DNA from: Aricia agestis
Lineage: Eukaryota > Arthropoda > Insecta > Lepidoptera > Lycaenidae
Length of the DNA stretch: 64,000 nucleotides
Direction: 5' to 3'
NCBI RefSeq assembly: GCF_905147365.1
Contig: NC_056419.1
Span: 2,239,501 to 2,303,500, forward strand
Shown: piece by piece, positions 1 through 11,354 of the stretch
Position numbering within the stretch: position 1 is the stretch's first letter
Layout of the letters: every line of letters starts with the position of its first letter
The notes under the pieces: generated by a model
What the model was told of the DNA's origin: nothing
What the model saw: the letters and a program-made list of their open reading frames with translations, nothing else
The model's database searches: none
Translations under genes and position numbers: made by a program

Positions 1-230
1 GATATATTTCATCACGCTAGAACTAATAGAAGCGAAGAAATAAAGGAAAATGTGTAAAAAAACGGGGGAAATTATTTGAAAGGGCTTATCTCACGAACTA
101 CTGGAGCAATTTTTCTGTTATTTGGCACAGATAAGAAGTAGACCACGTGAAGGATCGTAGGCTATTTTTTGTGGACTAATTTGTGTGTGAAATATCTAAT
201 TTACGCGGGCGAAGCTGCCCGGAACGTTAT
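1..230. repeat. interspersed repeat, copy A of a direct pair
   Basis: This stretch matches 955-1175 in the same orientation over nearly its whole length, sharing a run about aactactgg and a run ending in acgcgggcgaagc. The pair brackets a block that holds a tandem array (255-765). I infer one composite repeat whose ends are homologous. The family name is uncertain, and the left end lies outside the window. Confidence 0.7.
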
Positions 231-254
231 ATTTCGCGTGGTCACATCACACGT

Positions 255-765
255 AAACGGCTGGACCCATTTTGCTGAAATTTGGTAAAAAGATACTTTG
301 AGTCCCGAAAAAGTACATAGGATACATTTTGTCTCGGAAAAATGTACGGTTACTGTACAATATACTTTTATGATTTGCGCGTAAACTATTCAATCTATTT
401 TGATGGAATTTGGTATGGAGATACTTTGAGTCTCTGGAAAGGACAAGGAATACTAATTTTGTCCCGGAAAATGTACGGTTCCCGCACAATAAACTTTTAT
501 GATTATCGCCTAAACTATTCAATCTATTTTGACGAAATTTGGTATGGCAATACTTTCAGTCTCGGGAAAGGACAAGGGATACTTTTTATCCCGGAAAATA
601 TACGTTTTCCGCACAATAAACTTTTATGATTCTCGCCTAAACTATTTAATCTATTTTGATGAAATTGGGCATGGACATACTAATTTGAATCTGGGACAAG
701 GAATGTTTTATGTCCCGGAAAAATGTGCGGTTCCCACACAATATACTTTTCTGATTTGCGCTTAA
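255..765. repeat. four tandem units of about 126-131 bp from an interspersed repeat
   Basis: Units start near 271, 397, 524 and 655, each with a form of ttttgatgaaatttggtatg, then a cccggaaaatgtacgg block and an aacttttatgat block. The unit is the reverse complement of the core of the repeat seen at 27305-27512, so part of an interspersed repeat has become tandem. Open frames through it on both strands have no recognisable product and follow the repeat period, so I do not call them genes. Confidence 0.75.
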
Positions 766-954
766 ACGACTCAATCGATGTACGGGAACAACTATAAACT
801 AAAGTCCACGCGGACGACAGCTAGTATATTATAAAGCGGATGAGTTTGTTTATTTGTTTGTTTGAACGCGCTAATCTCAGGAACTACTGGTCCCATTTGA
901 AAAATTATTTCAGTGTTAGGTAGCCCATTTATTTAGAAAGGCTATATGCTATAT

Positions 955-1175
955 TTTATCATGCTAAAACTAATAGGAGCGAAGAAATAGAGGAAAATAT
1001 GGAAAAAAACGGGGGAAATTATTTGAAAAGGCTTATCTCACGAACTACTGGAGAAATTTTTCGGTTATTTGGCACAGATAAGAAGTAAACCACGGGAAGG
1101 ATCATTGGCTATTTTTTGTGGACTAATTTGTCTGTGAAATATGTAATTTACGCGGGCGAAGCCGCACGGAACGTC
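955..1175. repeat. interspersed repeat, copy B of a direct pair
   Basis: Direct repeat of 1-230 with scattered substitutions, ending in the same acgcgggcgaagccg segment. The segment just before it (about 830-950) contains a tttgtttatttgtttg tract typical of such repeats. Confidence 0.7.
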
Positions 1176-1230
1176 TAGTTTATAATACTGTATGAAAGTG
1201 TGCTGCAGTCAATTAGTGAGGTTTGAACGT

Positions 1231-1704
1231 AATGGGGACTGTCCATTTTTATTTTTATTTTGCTCATTACAAAAACATTTCGAGGAATAAGGTCAATGAT
1301 CCTTTTTCTGTATATAAACGAAAAAAATACCCATTAGTTACTTACATTTTTGAACAAATATGTTTAACCTTCGTTTGGCCTTCAATGGCGTTAAATTAGC
1401 AATAAATTCGACCAACATTACGTTTCGAACTTTTGGTAAGCTTCTCGTATCAACTTTCACATAATGAGAACTTGCATTTGACGAACCAGCCATTATAAAT
1501 AAGATTAAAAGGAAATTTAAAACAAACTGCAGAGGTCAATAATTGGTCGCCGATGATGACGTCAGAGCGAAACTTTAAAAATTTATTGAGAAAAAACTAG
1601 CCAATGAATTTCAAAATTATTTAATTTATATTCTTAAAATACCCCATTTTAACGAAAAAAAATATAAAAAGTACATGTGATTTTTTTTTTGGACAATGCC
1701 CATT
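1231..1704 (-). mobile_element. inverted-repeat element with 51-codon ORF, copy 1
   Basis: The ends are imperfect inverted repeats (about aatgggcattgtcca). The element matches 29522-29989 in the opposite orientation over its full length of about 470 bp. On the minus strand an ORF of 51 codons (1338-1493) starts with MAGSSNASS and ends just where a GTAAGT splice-donor-like sequence occurs. The second copy has an ORF of the same length. I infer a non-autonomous DNA transposon that keeps the first exon of a lost transposase. The superfamily is not recognised. Confidence 0.7.
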
Positions 1705-1792
1705 CTGTATACTCTTGTGAGTGCGATTCGTTTTAATTAAAGCGCCAATGAATCGGGTTGCCCGGCTTTATGGTTTTTCCCAGAAAATTATC

Positions 1793-2003
1793 CATACTAG
1801 TAATAATATTATAAATGCGAAAGTGTGTCTATCTGTCTGTATCCTCTTCACGCCCAAACCGCTGAACCGATTTTGCTGAAATTTGGCATGGAGATACTTT
1901 GAGTCCCGGGAAAGGACATTAAACACTTTTTATGTCAGAAAAATGTACGGTTCCCGCGCGATAAATGAATTTTGACGTAACGGAGTTGCGTGCATCATCT
2001 AGT
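1793..2003 (-). repeat. interspersed repeat (RTE/SINE-like), minus copy
   Basis: In reverse complement it carries the series seen at 27305-27512: a start about gcaactccgtt, a cggttcccgc block, a tttgggcgtgaagagg block and an end about gcatttataatatta. This is an abundant lepidopteran-type repeat. I cannot assign a family name without a library. Confidence 0.65.
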
Positions 2004-2639
2004 GTGTTTATAGGCCTATGTAGCCTGATATAAATAAATAAATATAAACTTCAACTGTCTCGTTCTATTTCCATACAAAATATCGCCATCTCACTCACTC
2101 ATATTGAAGCCTAATAAAAGCGTAGCCTACGAGATCGCGTGACGTCATCCACGACCAACTCGACTCAAAGCCACTGACCTCTATAATACACTGGACAGGC
2201 TATGCCGTACAAAATGACAGCTATTTCTTATGCCGATTTGAAGCGCCGCGGTGAGCGTACTGTGAACTAATTTATATGAAAATGACAACCGCCATTTGCA
2301 AAATAGTAGTTCCAAGTACACTCACTACTGCTTTCACATAGCAATCAGCGCCCATATTGGCGCTGATTGACTTTCAAATATTTTATTGATAGCGATCGCC
2401 TGTACAGTGTATTATAGAGGTCAGTGCTCAAAGCACATTCTACAAGGAAACAAAAGAACGCGAAGATCAAGCATCCAGACTCAAGAGTCAAGACGCTCCC
2501 ATCTCTCTCAACTCTTTCATTTTTATTTTTGTATTGTAAATAATTAATACATAAGACTGATTAGCATCTAAACAATAAGTGTAAGCCACGTCACAAACGC
2601 TAAAACAATCCATGTGTTTTTATTTATTTATTTTTATCC
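2004..2639. other. unassigned intergenic DNA
   Basis: No coding potential recognised. The part from 2170 to 2430 has opposing segments around ctgacctctataatac and gtattatagaggtcag (about 2176-2191 and 2409-2424), which suggests an inverted-repeat element of about 250 bp, but I could not define it further. Confidence 0.4.
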
Positions 2640-3056
2640 ATAGATTATAGAGTATAGACCCCTGCAGCTGTCAAACATTTTTCTTTTTTTTGTTTAAAGG
2701 TACATAGGCAACAACCTTTACTATAAATTATAATATTACACCTATTCGTTTTAGAGATAATATATAGTATTAGTTTTTTTTTTTTTTCTCTTTTTTTTTG
2801 CATATTGTTGTATTATTGGTATATTTAGTCATAAGTGTTGTTTACCTTGTCTATTATGTGGTGGAGTCACTCTTTGGCCCTTGCAGAATACCAGTGCAGC
2901 GGGCTTGCTTGCTGCGTATAGCTGAGCTGGGGCCAATTTTGACATCACATAATATATACAAATGTAGCTTAGGGCTTTTCTCTTTATTATTATTTTTTCT
3001 TCTGTTTTGTGTATGTTGTGTGTTGACAAAATAAATGTATTCTTATTCTTATTCTT
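2640..3056 (+). mobile_element. LINE-type 3' tail ending in (ATTCTT)n
   Basis: The segment ends in ATAAATGTATTCTTATTC, a poly(A)-like signal followed by three ATTCTT units, a form usual for 3' ends of CR1/L2-type retrotransposons in insects. No coding part is visible upstream, so it would be a strongly 5'-truncated copy. The two short ORFs in it are in opposite directions and look like nothing known. Confidence 0.45.
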
Positions 3057-3840
3057 AAGAAAATTATTCGGCATCAATCACGTTTTTATATTATCCTCTT
3101 TGGTTTTTATAAATTGTAAAATTCAAAGAATATACGTATCTATTGCTGTAATTGTACTGTAATGTCCTGTCCGGCTATTGTGTGCCACGTCCTTAATAAT
3201 TTCAAAATGTTGTACGGACGCACTCCGAGAAATTGAACGATTACCTTAATTTAATGTAGAGTTTGACAAAAAATGTATAGAGTTTAAAATCTACATCTTT
3301 AAATCTCTCTTAGTGCAGCTATACTTTAATAACTGCCACAGTCTTCATTAAAAAAAGTTAAACGATCAATAAATGTCTCTAAATAAGGTCGATTAACTAT
3401 AAGTTTAACTTCACTGATGATGATTATGAATATAACATAAAGAACGCGTTCCTCGCCGAGTAATATTGAATGTACCTCCCACGGACGTAAAAAAAGTACG
3501 GACGTAACCTTCTCTAATCACGAGTGAAGCCTAGTTATGGCCGCCCGTGTAGGACGTGTGCGTGATATGAGGGTTGCCATATAAATCATAAATTTCCCTA
3601 CTTTTTAAATTTTGTAAACTCAGACAAGTAAAATGTATTTTTTATACTTAAACATATTTTTATGTTTTTTTCGCTTCAGAAATGTAAGCGGTTGTTAAAG
3701 ATGTCATAATGGAAATATTATTTTTATGACTCTATAGATAGAAAAAAAAACACATATTACGTACAGAGAAGTATATTATTTACATAACATTATTAGTAAT
3801 AATGATTATGTACAAACATTTACAATAATAAAATTATTAC
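3057..3840. other. unassigned intergenic DNA with a repeat fragment
   Basis: AT-rich, with no gene seen. At about 3476-3503 there is a fragment (cacggacgtaaaaaaagtac) matching the end of the repeat at 4909-5448 and 52012-52530. Confidence 0.4.
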
Positions 3841-3965
3841 TAGCTATTTGACCGAGCTTTGCTCGGTATTCGATAAAACACGAATAAAATGACATTTTCT
3901 AAAAATAATTCCTAGCTAGACAGATTTATCGCCCCCGAAACCTATATAAGAAACCTGTATACGAA
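3841..3965 (+). repeat. interspersed repeat shared with 44440-44550
   Basis: It begins tagctatttgaccgagc and ends in tcgcccccgaaacc. The reverse complement is found at 44440-44550 with few differences. It is the end of an interspersed repeat of unknown family. Confidence 0.65.
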
Positions 3966-4251
3966 AAGATATAAGATACTTAAGTCCCGTAACCCGTTTC
4001 ATCAAACAATCAAGTTTATGTTAAATAAATAATGGCTTGTTAAATCAGTTAACGGCCTGTTAGAGCTATCGAGAGTTCTACCATGCGCTAACGTCAAATC
4101 AAATCACCTAACATGGTGTTAAATTTATTCCTGGTCTAGAGGTCCATTCAATATTTTCATTCCTACTAGGTCTCAATGACGCTCGGGTGACTACACCAAT
4201 AGCACCTTCCCTCCCCTACTACTGAAGGAAATCTGAGACAACAATTTTATC

Positions 4252-4512
4252 TAAGGACGCTTCACACCACGTCAGTCTGACCCCGTGCTAAGTACCTGAA
4301 GGACTTGTGTTACGGGTACCAGACAACGGAAATATATTTAATACTGTTATACTATACATATATTTAAGATTTTTATTATATGATACATATATTTAATACA
4401 CACCCATGACCCAGGAACTTTGAAAACTTTTTGTTCCGTCGGCAGGATTCGAACCCGCGACCCCCGGCTTGAGCTACCGACAGCCCACCCACTGAACCAC
4501 ATAGGTCGTCAA
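4252..4512 (-). mobile_element. tRNA-headed SINE with target-site duplication
   Basis: On the minus strand the head has a box A match (TGGTTCAGTGG, 4489-4499) and a box B match (GGTTCGAATCC, 4445-4455), the internal pol III promoter of a tRNA. It is followed by a tail with gtaacacaag and acgtggtgtgaag, usual for lepidopteran SINEs. Both flanks carry acaacaattWtatc (4238-4251 and 4513-4526), a 14-bp target duplication with one mismatch. The acceptor stem cannot close, so this is a SINE and not a tRNA gene. Confidence 0.8.
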
Positions 4513-4594
4513 ACAACAATTATATCCACTTTTGTAAATTAAGAAATTAATAGGGATGTAGACTATTTTTAGGAAATATATTTATTTTACAGAT

Positions 4595-4760
4595 GTACCA
4601 TCAAGGAAGTTGATTCCTATGCAATTGACAGACCAACGTTATTTGTTCGAATACTTATGTCAATTCAATGTTAATTGTGATCTGCCAGCTGGGTTTGACG
4701 TAACGCAACCAAACTACTTAGGTCCCCGATTTGCATAGGAATCAACTTCTCTGATAGTAC
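4595..4760. mobile_element. MITE with inverted ends, family member 1
   Basis: The ends gtaccatcaaggaagttgat and its near complement at about 4738-4760 are inverted, and the middle contains gtttgacgtaacg. A relative with diverged ends is at 28617-28775. It has no coding part. Confidence 0.65.
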
Positions 4761-4908
4761 ATAAGTATTTTGTCACACCTAAAAATATGTATAAAAAATA
4801 AATACACTCTTATTTCAATTAAAAAAATCACTTACTAAATATAAAAAATATTATAAAGTTATTAAGTAAAATATGTCCATTTTCGGTAATTCTATTATAC
4901 AAACTCTC

Positions 4909-5448
4909 AAAAAAACAATAATTTGTATTAGATTTCGTTTACTGTCTACACCCCTATTATTGTATTCCTGCCTAATTACTGGTCAATAGTATGCTAAATA
5001 CTTACATGACACTAATAAAAGACAATAAAATTAATTATTTAATTATTTAAAAATAATTTAAAATTTTCCCCGGTTTGGGGAAAATTTCCCCACTTTGTTA
5101 TGGACATTACTGACCTGTTGAAGTTGAATTAATATTTACATTATTTTATCAAAATACTTTAAAAATATGTTATCTTACCTATGAAATATTATTCCTTGAT
5201 GTTTTTTTGTGTAAGCTTGTATTGTTCTTGCACCATTTTACAACACAAGATGGCATATTTATTTTTATTTATGAATGACAAAGACGTGTCACCGCGATGC
5301 AGTCTAATTGCGTAATGGCGGTACGATCGGCTTATTACAGTGCGAGTGTTTGTGCAAGATGTGTACATATGATCGCCTGGGCTTATTAAGGGTGCTTCAC
5401 TCATTTCTTAATGGCGATCCGTCCGTATTTTTTTTACGTCCGTGGTAC
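4909..5448 (+). repeat. 540-bp interspersed element, copy 1
   Basis: Matches 52012-52530 in reverse complement almost throughout, including the paired GGGG/CCCC block at about 5067-5097 and an end with two tacgtccg/cggacgta motifs. In the second copy the same sequence interrupts another repeat, which fixes both borders. No terminal inverted repeat is evident. The short ORFs read through conserved repeat sequence and are not recognisable proteins. Confidence 0.7.
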
Positions 5449-6030
5449 CTCCATCAAACCTTTTCAGATCCCGTTCCATTCACTCACTCATTCACGAGGA
5501 CCGAGTGAATGATTAAACATGAGTGTAAGTATGTCACGAACGCCATCAAAAAGAAAACTCATTACCCATATTCGAGTATTTTTAATTGAGCGAAGAAATT
5601 TTAAAGGAAATGGACTAGAAATTTTCTTTTACTTAGCCCATAAATCGAATCGAATTACTTATATTAATTTTTGCCAGTAAAAATGTAGCTTTATGTTCTT
5701 GTAATCTACTTTATATGTTTGCTAAATTTTATCACTCTCGACTCAATACTTTTGGCGACTATTTCATGCAAATAAATGTTTTTTTTTCTTCTTTTTATGA
5801 CAATATAATAGACGTTGCACGATTCGTGCACACAAAGGGGAAATATGATTGCCATAATAGCAAGCTTTTTAGCAAGTACCTACTTACAATAGCTATCTAA
5901 CCTATGTTCTTCCTTGTGGGCTACCTACTCTACATAATATCAAAATGTGCTCAGTAATTTCTAAAAAAAAAAAACTTAAATCTTTTCATATTGTGGGTTG
6001 ATTATACGCAACGAAAGTATAATACAACGC
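5449..6030. other. unassigned intergenic DNA
   Basis: AT-rich. I see no gene, RNA or defined repeat. Confidence 0.4.
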
Positions 6031-6034
6031 TCTT

Positions 6035-6235
6035 CGCATACAGTACAATAACGCTTTTAGAGTGCTGCTGGCGCTGCCGCGGTACTGCAGCACGTCGGGG
6101 ATGTTTGCTGACGCCCGCGTGGATTGTTTTTATACGACCATGCTGAAGCGGTGCACATCTCTGGCGCGCAGGGTGAGGGGCAGCGACAACACCATTCTAA
6201 AAGTGTTAGCAAATAGGTTTGACTTTGAGTATATG
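6035..6235 (+). pseudogene. LINE reverse transcriptase C-terminal remnant
   Basis: The plus-strand frame reads FRVLLALPRYCSTSGMFADA and then continues to ILKVLANRFDF. Leu-Pro-Arg-Tyr-Cys followed by Ser-Gly-Met-Phe-Ala-Asp-Ala-Arg is a pattern I know from the region after the reverse transcriptase in insect LINE proteins. Only about 65 codons remain, without catalytic motifs and without a start codon of its own. The frame then runs into non-coding sequence. The clade is uncertain. Confidence 0.6.
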
Positions 6236-6410
6236 GGTGAATTTCAACAAATGACCTTTTTTTTATCATATCGGTGAACTTTTTTATTTTTACATATTTT
6301 ATATACTTTTCAGGTTTTATGTATTCTTTAGGATACAAAATGTTCCCAAATTTAATATCATTAACGTATCATTTAAGACTAAGGAGAAAATTCAGTTTGA
6401 ATTCTGGTTT

Positions 6411-7845
6411 CCACCGATATGATAAACCGGCACCGATTTTTATTTCTGTGCACCGATATGATAAGCTTAACCACCGAAATGACATACTAATCCAGCAATG
6501 TGATAATATTATTTTTATAATATTATATTTATGTATTTTTTTTTTATCAAGAACAGGGTGCTTAAAATAAAATTAAAATATTTTTAAAATGTTTTACAAT
6601 ATTTGAGTGGATTTCAACAACTTGCATTTTTATATAATTTTGGTGGAAATTTTTGTTTCCACCAAAATTGGAGATTAGGTGTTTACGGGAAACTGGTACG
6701 ACAACCACCACCTAGACGAGTTAGCTTGTGACAGAATGAGGTGACTGGCGTATTTTTTATGCTTCAAGAATCAATGGTATTTTGTAAAAATAATGTTTAA
6801 CACACTCTCTTACCCACCAAAATTGGAATTTGCGAGAAAAATAATCCTTGCCGCGCAAAAAAGCGGTTTGGGAAATCCAGTCATTTGATGTAGGGATATA
6901 GAAAAAATAAAATAATAAAATTTATCATCGTTGCCTTTATTAAAATGAACTAGAAGTGAAAAGAAAAATTAAGTAAAAACTTTAAATGGCCCATACATCC
7001 TTACATCCATTCATTTTTACTATCATGCGCATTTTTAATTTCTTTGTATACCTAATGAAATGCCACTAGATCAACCGATATGATAAAACAATTCACCGAT
7101 ATGGTAAAATTATCAACCGATATGATAAAGCAATCCACCGATGTGACAAAACTGTGCGTTGGTCATGATTCCAAACACCGATATTAGATTTAAGACACCG
7201 ATTCGTTTTTTCTTATAATTTCGGTGTAAATTATCATATCGGTGGTTAAAATGACCACCGATTACACCGATATGAGAGCAGCGACGTGAGAAAAAACACA
7301 CTTTTTAGGAAATTATAAAAAATGCATTATATCTAAGATAAATTTGGTTACAGATAATGAAGCTTAATCACTACTATTCATTAAAAAAAAATATACATTC
7401 ATTAGAACCAAACAACAATTTTAAAACTATTAATTACATTAAAAAAATTCAATCACCGATATTTTAAAATAATTGCCCGAGAACATTTTAATGGCATACT
7501 TATATTGTTGGCACGAATATACAGCGTTTTGACGAAAATCTGTCTTAACTGCGTGGAAGCACACACTAAGGAGTAAATTAAAATTGGGGTGGGGAGACTG
7601 TCCGACTCGTCGATGAAAAGTAATGCTCAAATTTCTTTTATCCAGCAATATGAGGAAAATTCTCAGGACAAGTACATTTGTGCCTCTAAGTAACTATAAT
7701 CGTTAATTATATAATAAAATATGGTATATAATAATAGATTAACTAATATTCTACGAAATAATATAAGTTATACCCTTAAATTATTCATATTTTCTAGTAT
7801 GTAAGCGTTTTTGTTTGTAAAAAAAGTAGAGGGACAGCACCGATT
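6411..7845. repeat. dispersed cluster of CACCGATATGATAA-like motifs
   Basis: Around sixteen exact or degenerate copies occur, for example near 6411, 6451, 6471, 7072, 7094, 7114, 7135, 7176, 7196, 7256, 7264, 7444 and 7839, with inverted copies near 7220 and 7231. Spacing is irregular, and the motif is in both orientations. Between them the sequence is AT-rich without a gene. I do not know a family with this design. Confidence 0.55.
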
Positions 7846-8097
7846 TGTGATAGTCCTAGGCATATTATATTTTTGCCACAATCCTATAGCTACCCATTGA
7901 ATAGTAAAACAAATAATTTAAAACAATATTCCCTTTTTTAATAGTAATTTTAACGAAGACAAAAAAAAGCCGTTTGGGAAATTCACCAATATGAATCATT
8001 GTTCGATGATTCATATGCATAAAGTCACTACTTACCTTGCGCATGTGAATCGTTGAGCGGTGGTTCGTACTTCGTATGCTCAAAGTCTACTTTTGAT

Positions 8098-8256
8098 AAT
8101 AATTCTAAATTTAATTTAATAGGTAATAGTTAATTTTATTTGTAATAAAAAATCTAAATTATTCTAAATTTAATTTAATAAGTAATAGTTAATGTTATTT
8201 GTAATTTAAAAATATGACCTGTCATGGGGTTAAAATAAAGATTTATTATTATTATT
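8098..8256 (+). repeat. short tandem duplication and (ATT)n tail
   Basis: Two copies of an element of about 62 bp (ctaaatttaatttaata core, near 8104 and 8164) are followed by aaataaagattta and (TTA)n at 8236-8256, which looks like the 3' end of a short retroposed element. Confidence 0.45.
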
Positions 8257-8950
8257 ATTTTAAAATTATACTGACCTAACTACAGATATTTCTCAATACC
8301 AGAGACCAGACATACTATCAATACAGAAAGTTCGCAATCATTTATAATAGTTTAAAACTATCGAAACTCGAAACTCATCTATACTATAATTTTCAACATG
8401 GCGACTCGTTTGCCACACCGAAAGTTTTGCGAACTGTTATAAAACCACACGTAATAAGCAATAACGACACCTGGCTATACTTTTCTAATATGACTTTAAT
8501 ATACTTTATAGGTTTTTGTTCCCAGTTTTATATACAGCTGTCGGGACTCGGGGATTATTTCTCCGATTTTGATAAAAATATTATGATTAATTCCTTTTTT
8601 TATCGAAATTGGTTTTTTTCGCGGTACACCACTAAAAAGGACATAATATGCCAACTTTTTATCATGAGTTAATGAAAAGGTTTTTTTTATTCTTGTGAGA
8701 TTTTAAAAATCACCAGAAAAACTAGAGCCATCGACAATATTTTGATAAGAACATAATATTAATAATAATTATTATACGTTTACACCTACTTATAGTTATA
8801 CGTAACGTATAATTTAATAATTATACGTTACGTACGTATAAATTACAGCTTATAAACAAAAAATTTTAACGTGACGATAAAGTTGTAATTACTCTATTTA
8901 ATCTCACAGCTTATCGAAATGAAACTTACATTTTAAGCAATGCACTATTT
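8257..8950. other. unassigned intergenic DNA
   Basis: No gene seen. A small inverted element with cgtataatt and its complement lies around 8770-8840. Confidence 0.35.
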
Positions 8951-8984
8951 TACATGCGAATATTTCATCTCGCAAACTTTTTGG

Positions 8985-9215
8985 TATTTATCGACATGAC
9001 GAACCCACCTCTAGACCCATTAATCGACATAAACTATCGACAAGCTAATTTTATTGCTCCATTTTTCGATATAAACTATCACAAAACTCATCTCTATCAC
9101 CATATTTTATCGACAATACCGACTAGCGTTTTGCCAGCTCCGTTTGTCGATATAAATCTATCGTCTAGATCATCCCTAGCTCTATATATCGACATAAACT
9201 ATCGACTGTCGATGT
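8985..9215. repeat. cluster of TCGACATAAACTATCGAC-like motifs
   Basis: Near-copies of this 18-mer occur near 8989, 9022, 9066, 9147 and 9188, at irregular spacing. In the frame 8954-9229 (+) they give the repeated peptide DINYR or variants. The frame has no other sign of being a gene, so I treat it as a DNA repeat. It recalls the motif cluster at 6411-7845 in form, though not in sequence. Confidence 0.5.
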
Positions 9216-9419
9216 TAATCCATGCCTAACTGCAGTTGGCACATGAATATGGCATCTCGCGCGGTTTTATGTGTGTGTATTTGTTGGGAACTCTTTGGCG
9301 AGAATATGACATACGCGATACAAGTGAGTATAGGACATAGTATTCTATTCTACATAGTATACTATATTTTCTCGTTTAGGCCGTTCTGTTTCATTTTGGT
9401 CTATGCGTAAACAAAAAAT

Positions 9420-9818
9420 TTAAGCTCGACCAAATTGATGTGCTGCTTTATTTGTTTTTACAAAGTTTAATAGTGATTTTTTCTGTTTTGTACTAGGTAT
9501 ATCTATAATATGTAAATATAGCCCCTGAAACCTAGGCCGCCGTTATGCTATCTTTTTCTTCCTTTTACCTATTTTTGAGCTTTCTTTTCCCTCACCTATT
9601 TCTGTGACATAAACGTCACGACTCACGAGGCACTCTATCCAAAGACCACGAGGTGTGGAGTGTAAACAAACGCGGTCAAGTGCGTTCTGCGGGCTTTGTT
9701 GGGCTCTTAGACTATTCCCGTGTACTATACACCGAGATCTCGGAGGTGTGAAAATACTTTTTAATTATTGTCTGACTTTGAAAGATCTTGCTGCCGCACT
9801 CAGAGTGGAACATTAATA
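9420..9818. other. unassigned intergenic DNA
   Basis: No gene seen. A GCCGCACTCAGAG motif at about 9793 recurs at 30604 and 51187 and, as CCGTACTCAGAG, near 49019, and may be the end of a small element. Confidence 0.35.
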
Positions 9819-10965
9819 TTAGGTTGGGGAAAAAGTTTCTTCGCATTTTATATAAAAATTAAAAATTCAAAAGGTTTTTTTATAAAGTTTATTTACAATT
9901 GACTAAAGTATGGTGCCATTTTATTCGATAACTTTTTGCCATCTTGTTGGTAGGAACATAATCCCATTGCTATAAAAAAATTAGGGCTTCTGATGACAAA
10001 ACTGCGACAAGTGGTTTTGGCAGTCCTCTTGTGATGTCAACCTGACACTGCCTAAGATTTTCTGCAGCGACCGAAACAGGTGGAAATCTGAAGGTGCAAG
10101 GTCAGGTCTATACGACGGATGCATTAACACCTCCCAGCCAAACTCCCGTAATTTTTGCTCAATGGCTAAAGATGTGTAAACGTTATCATGGTGAAAAACC
10201 AAACCCCTTCTGTTGATTAAATCCGACCACTTTCTCTCAACTTCTTGCTTTAATCTCATCAGTTGTTCGCAGTACAGTTTAGAATCGATAGTCCTGCCTG
10301 GCGGTAACAGCTCATAATGAATAATGCCCTTCCAATCCCACCACACACACAGCATTACCTTGTTGCGAGTCAACCCGGGTTTCGCCACAGTTTGTGAAGT
10401 CTGACCGGCCTTTGACCACGATCTTTTTCGCACGTTCTTGTCGCACGTGATCCACTTTTCATCACCAGTTATCAGCTTCTTCAAAAATGGTTCGGTTTCA
10501 TTACGTCGTAATAAAGAATCACAAATGAGTACATCATTCATTAGGTTTCTTTCAGTGAGCCCATGAGGCACCCAAATATCGAGCTTTTTTGTGTACACAG
10601 CTTTTTTCAAATGCGCCAAAACCATTTTGTGGTCAATCCCCAGCTGTTCTTCAGCTACATCGTAACTACTAATATGGCGATCTTGCTCAACTTTTTAAAA
10701 AATGGCATCAGTTTTGTCCGTAACAGGGCGACCAGAGCGACGTGCATCTTTGATATCAAAATTTCCGGATGAAAAACGCATAAACCAAAATATTTTGCGC
10801 TGCTCTCACAGATACTGCATAAGGTCCATAAACATCAAAAATTTTTTCGCGGCTCTCATTTTCTCTCTCTCTCTCTCTTTCTCTGCATTTTTACCTTTTT
10901 TGTAATAAAATTTTAAAATATATCGAATTTCTTCATTACGAGTAGAATCCAATGATATTGTACTT
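9819..10965 (-). mobile_element. degenerate mariner transposon
   Basis: The 3' end is ttaggttggggaaaaag at 9819, the typical mariner terminal repeat next to a TA. On the minus strand the transposase N-terminal part is recognisable from about 10955 (NEEIRYILKFYYKKGKNA) through a helix-turn-helix region, but with frameshifts and stops and a TC-rich tract at 10861-10885. The opposite terminal repeat was not found, so the 5' end is truncated or eroded. Confidence 0.85.
9981..10625 (-). pseudogene. mariner transposase, catalytic part, inactive
   Basis: This is the longest open piece (214 codons) of a mariner DDD-type transposase, which cuts and joins the element at TA sites in the nucleus. Seen in order: WVPHGL (usually WVPHEL), TGDEKWI with the first catalytic Asp, FHHDN with the second, and YRPDLAPSDFHLF with the third. 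In functional mariners 34 residues lie between the second and third Asp. Here I count 32, because two residues are missing right after HDN, in a motif that is normally HDNARPH. The N-terminal DNA-binding part lies upstream (10626-10955) but is broken by frameshifts and stops. The copy is thus dead twice over. The assignment to mariner is firm; the subfamily is not decided. Confidence 0.9.
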
Positions 10966-11354
10966 ATACAGATCTGTTACGTCCATACTATTTTCCGGCT
11001 AAAATCTCTACCAAACAATTTTCAAATTCAAAATTGCAAACATTGACAAATTTGACAGATAAGTGAAACAAAAGATACGAAAAGCCATTTACATAAAAGA
11101 GACAGTTCTATTTTTAAACGTCGAATCGTATCGCTGTCTCTTTCTTCGCCTGAGCTATGACGAAAATTCGATTTTTTCCAGATTGTTCGAAAAAATAATT
11201 GAAAATGTAAATAATCGAGGTATTTATTGCAATCAAGACATGTGGTGAGAGATTCCATGTGTTTTGTTTTCTTTTGAGTCATAATTGGTACATTTTCGAA
11301 ACACGCACGACGTCATTTTCAATTTATTTAGATAAGACAAGACGCGGCACGTTC
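10966..11354. other. unassigned intergenic DNA
   Basis: Short overlapping ORFs on both strands (11028-11282) show no recognisable domain. I see no supported feature. Confidence 0.35.

Noticed and set aside
4441..4500. tRNA-like sequence on the minus strand
   Set aside because: Boxes A and B are present but no acceptor stem forms, and target duplications flank the longer unit, so it is a SINE head.
8427..8672. 81-codon plus ORF
   Set aside because: Hydrophobic and aromatic-rich, as expected from AT-rich non-coding DNA; no signal, domain or splice support.
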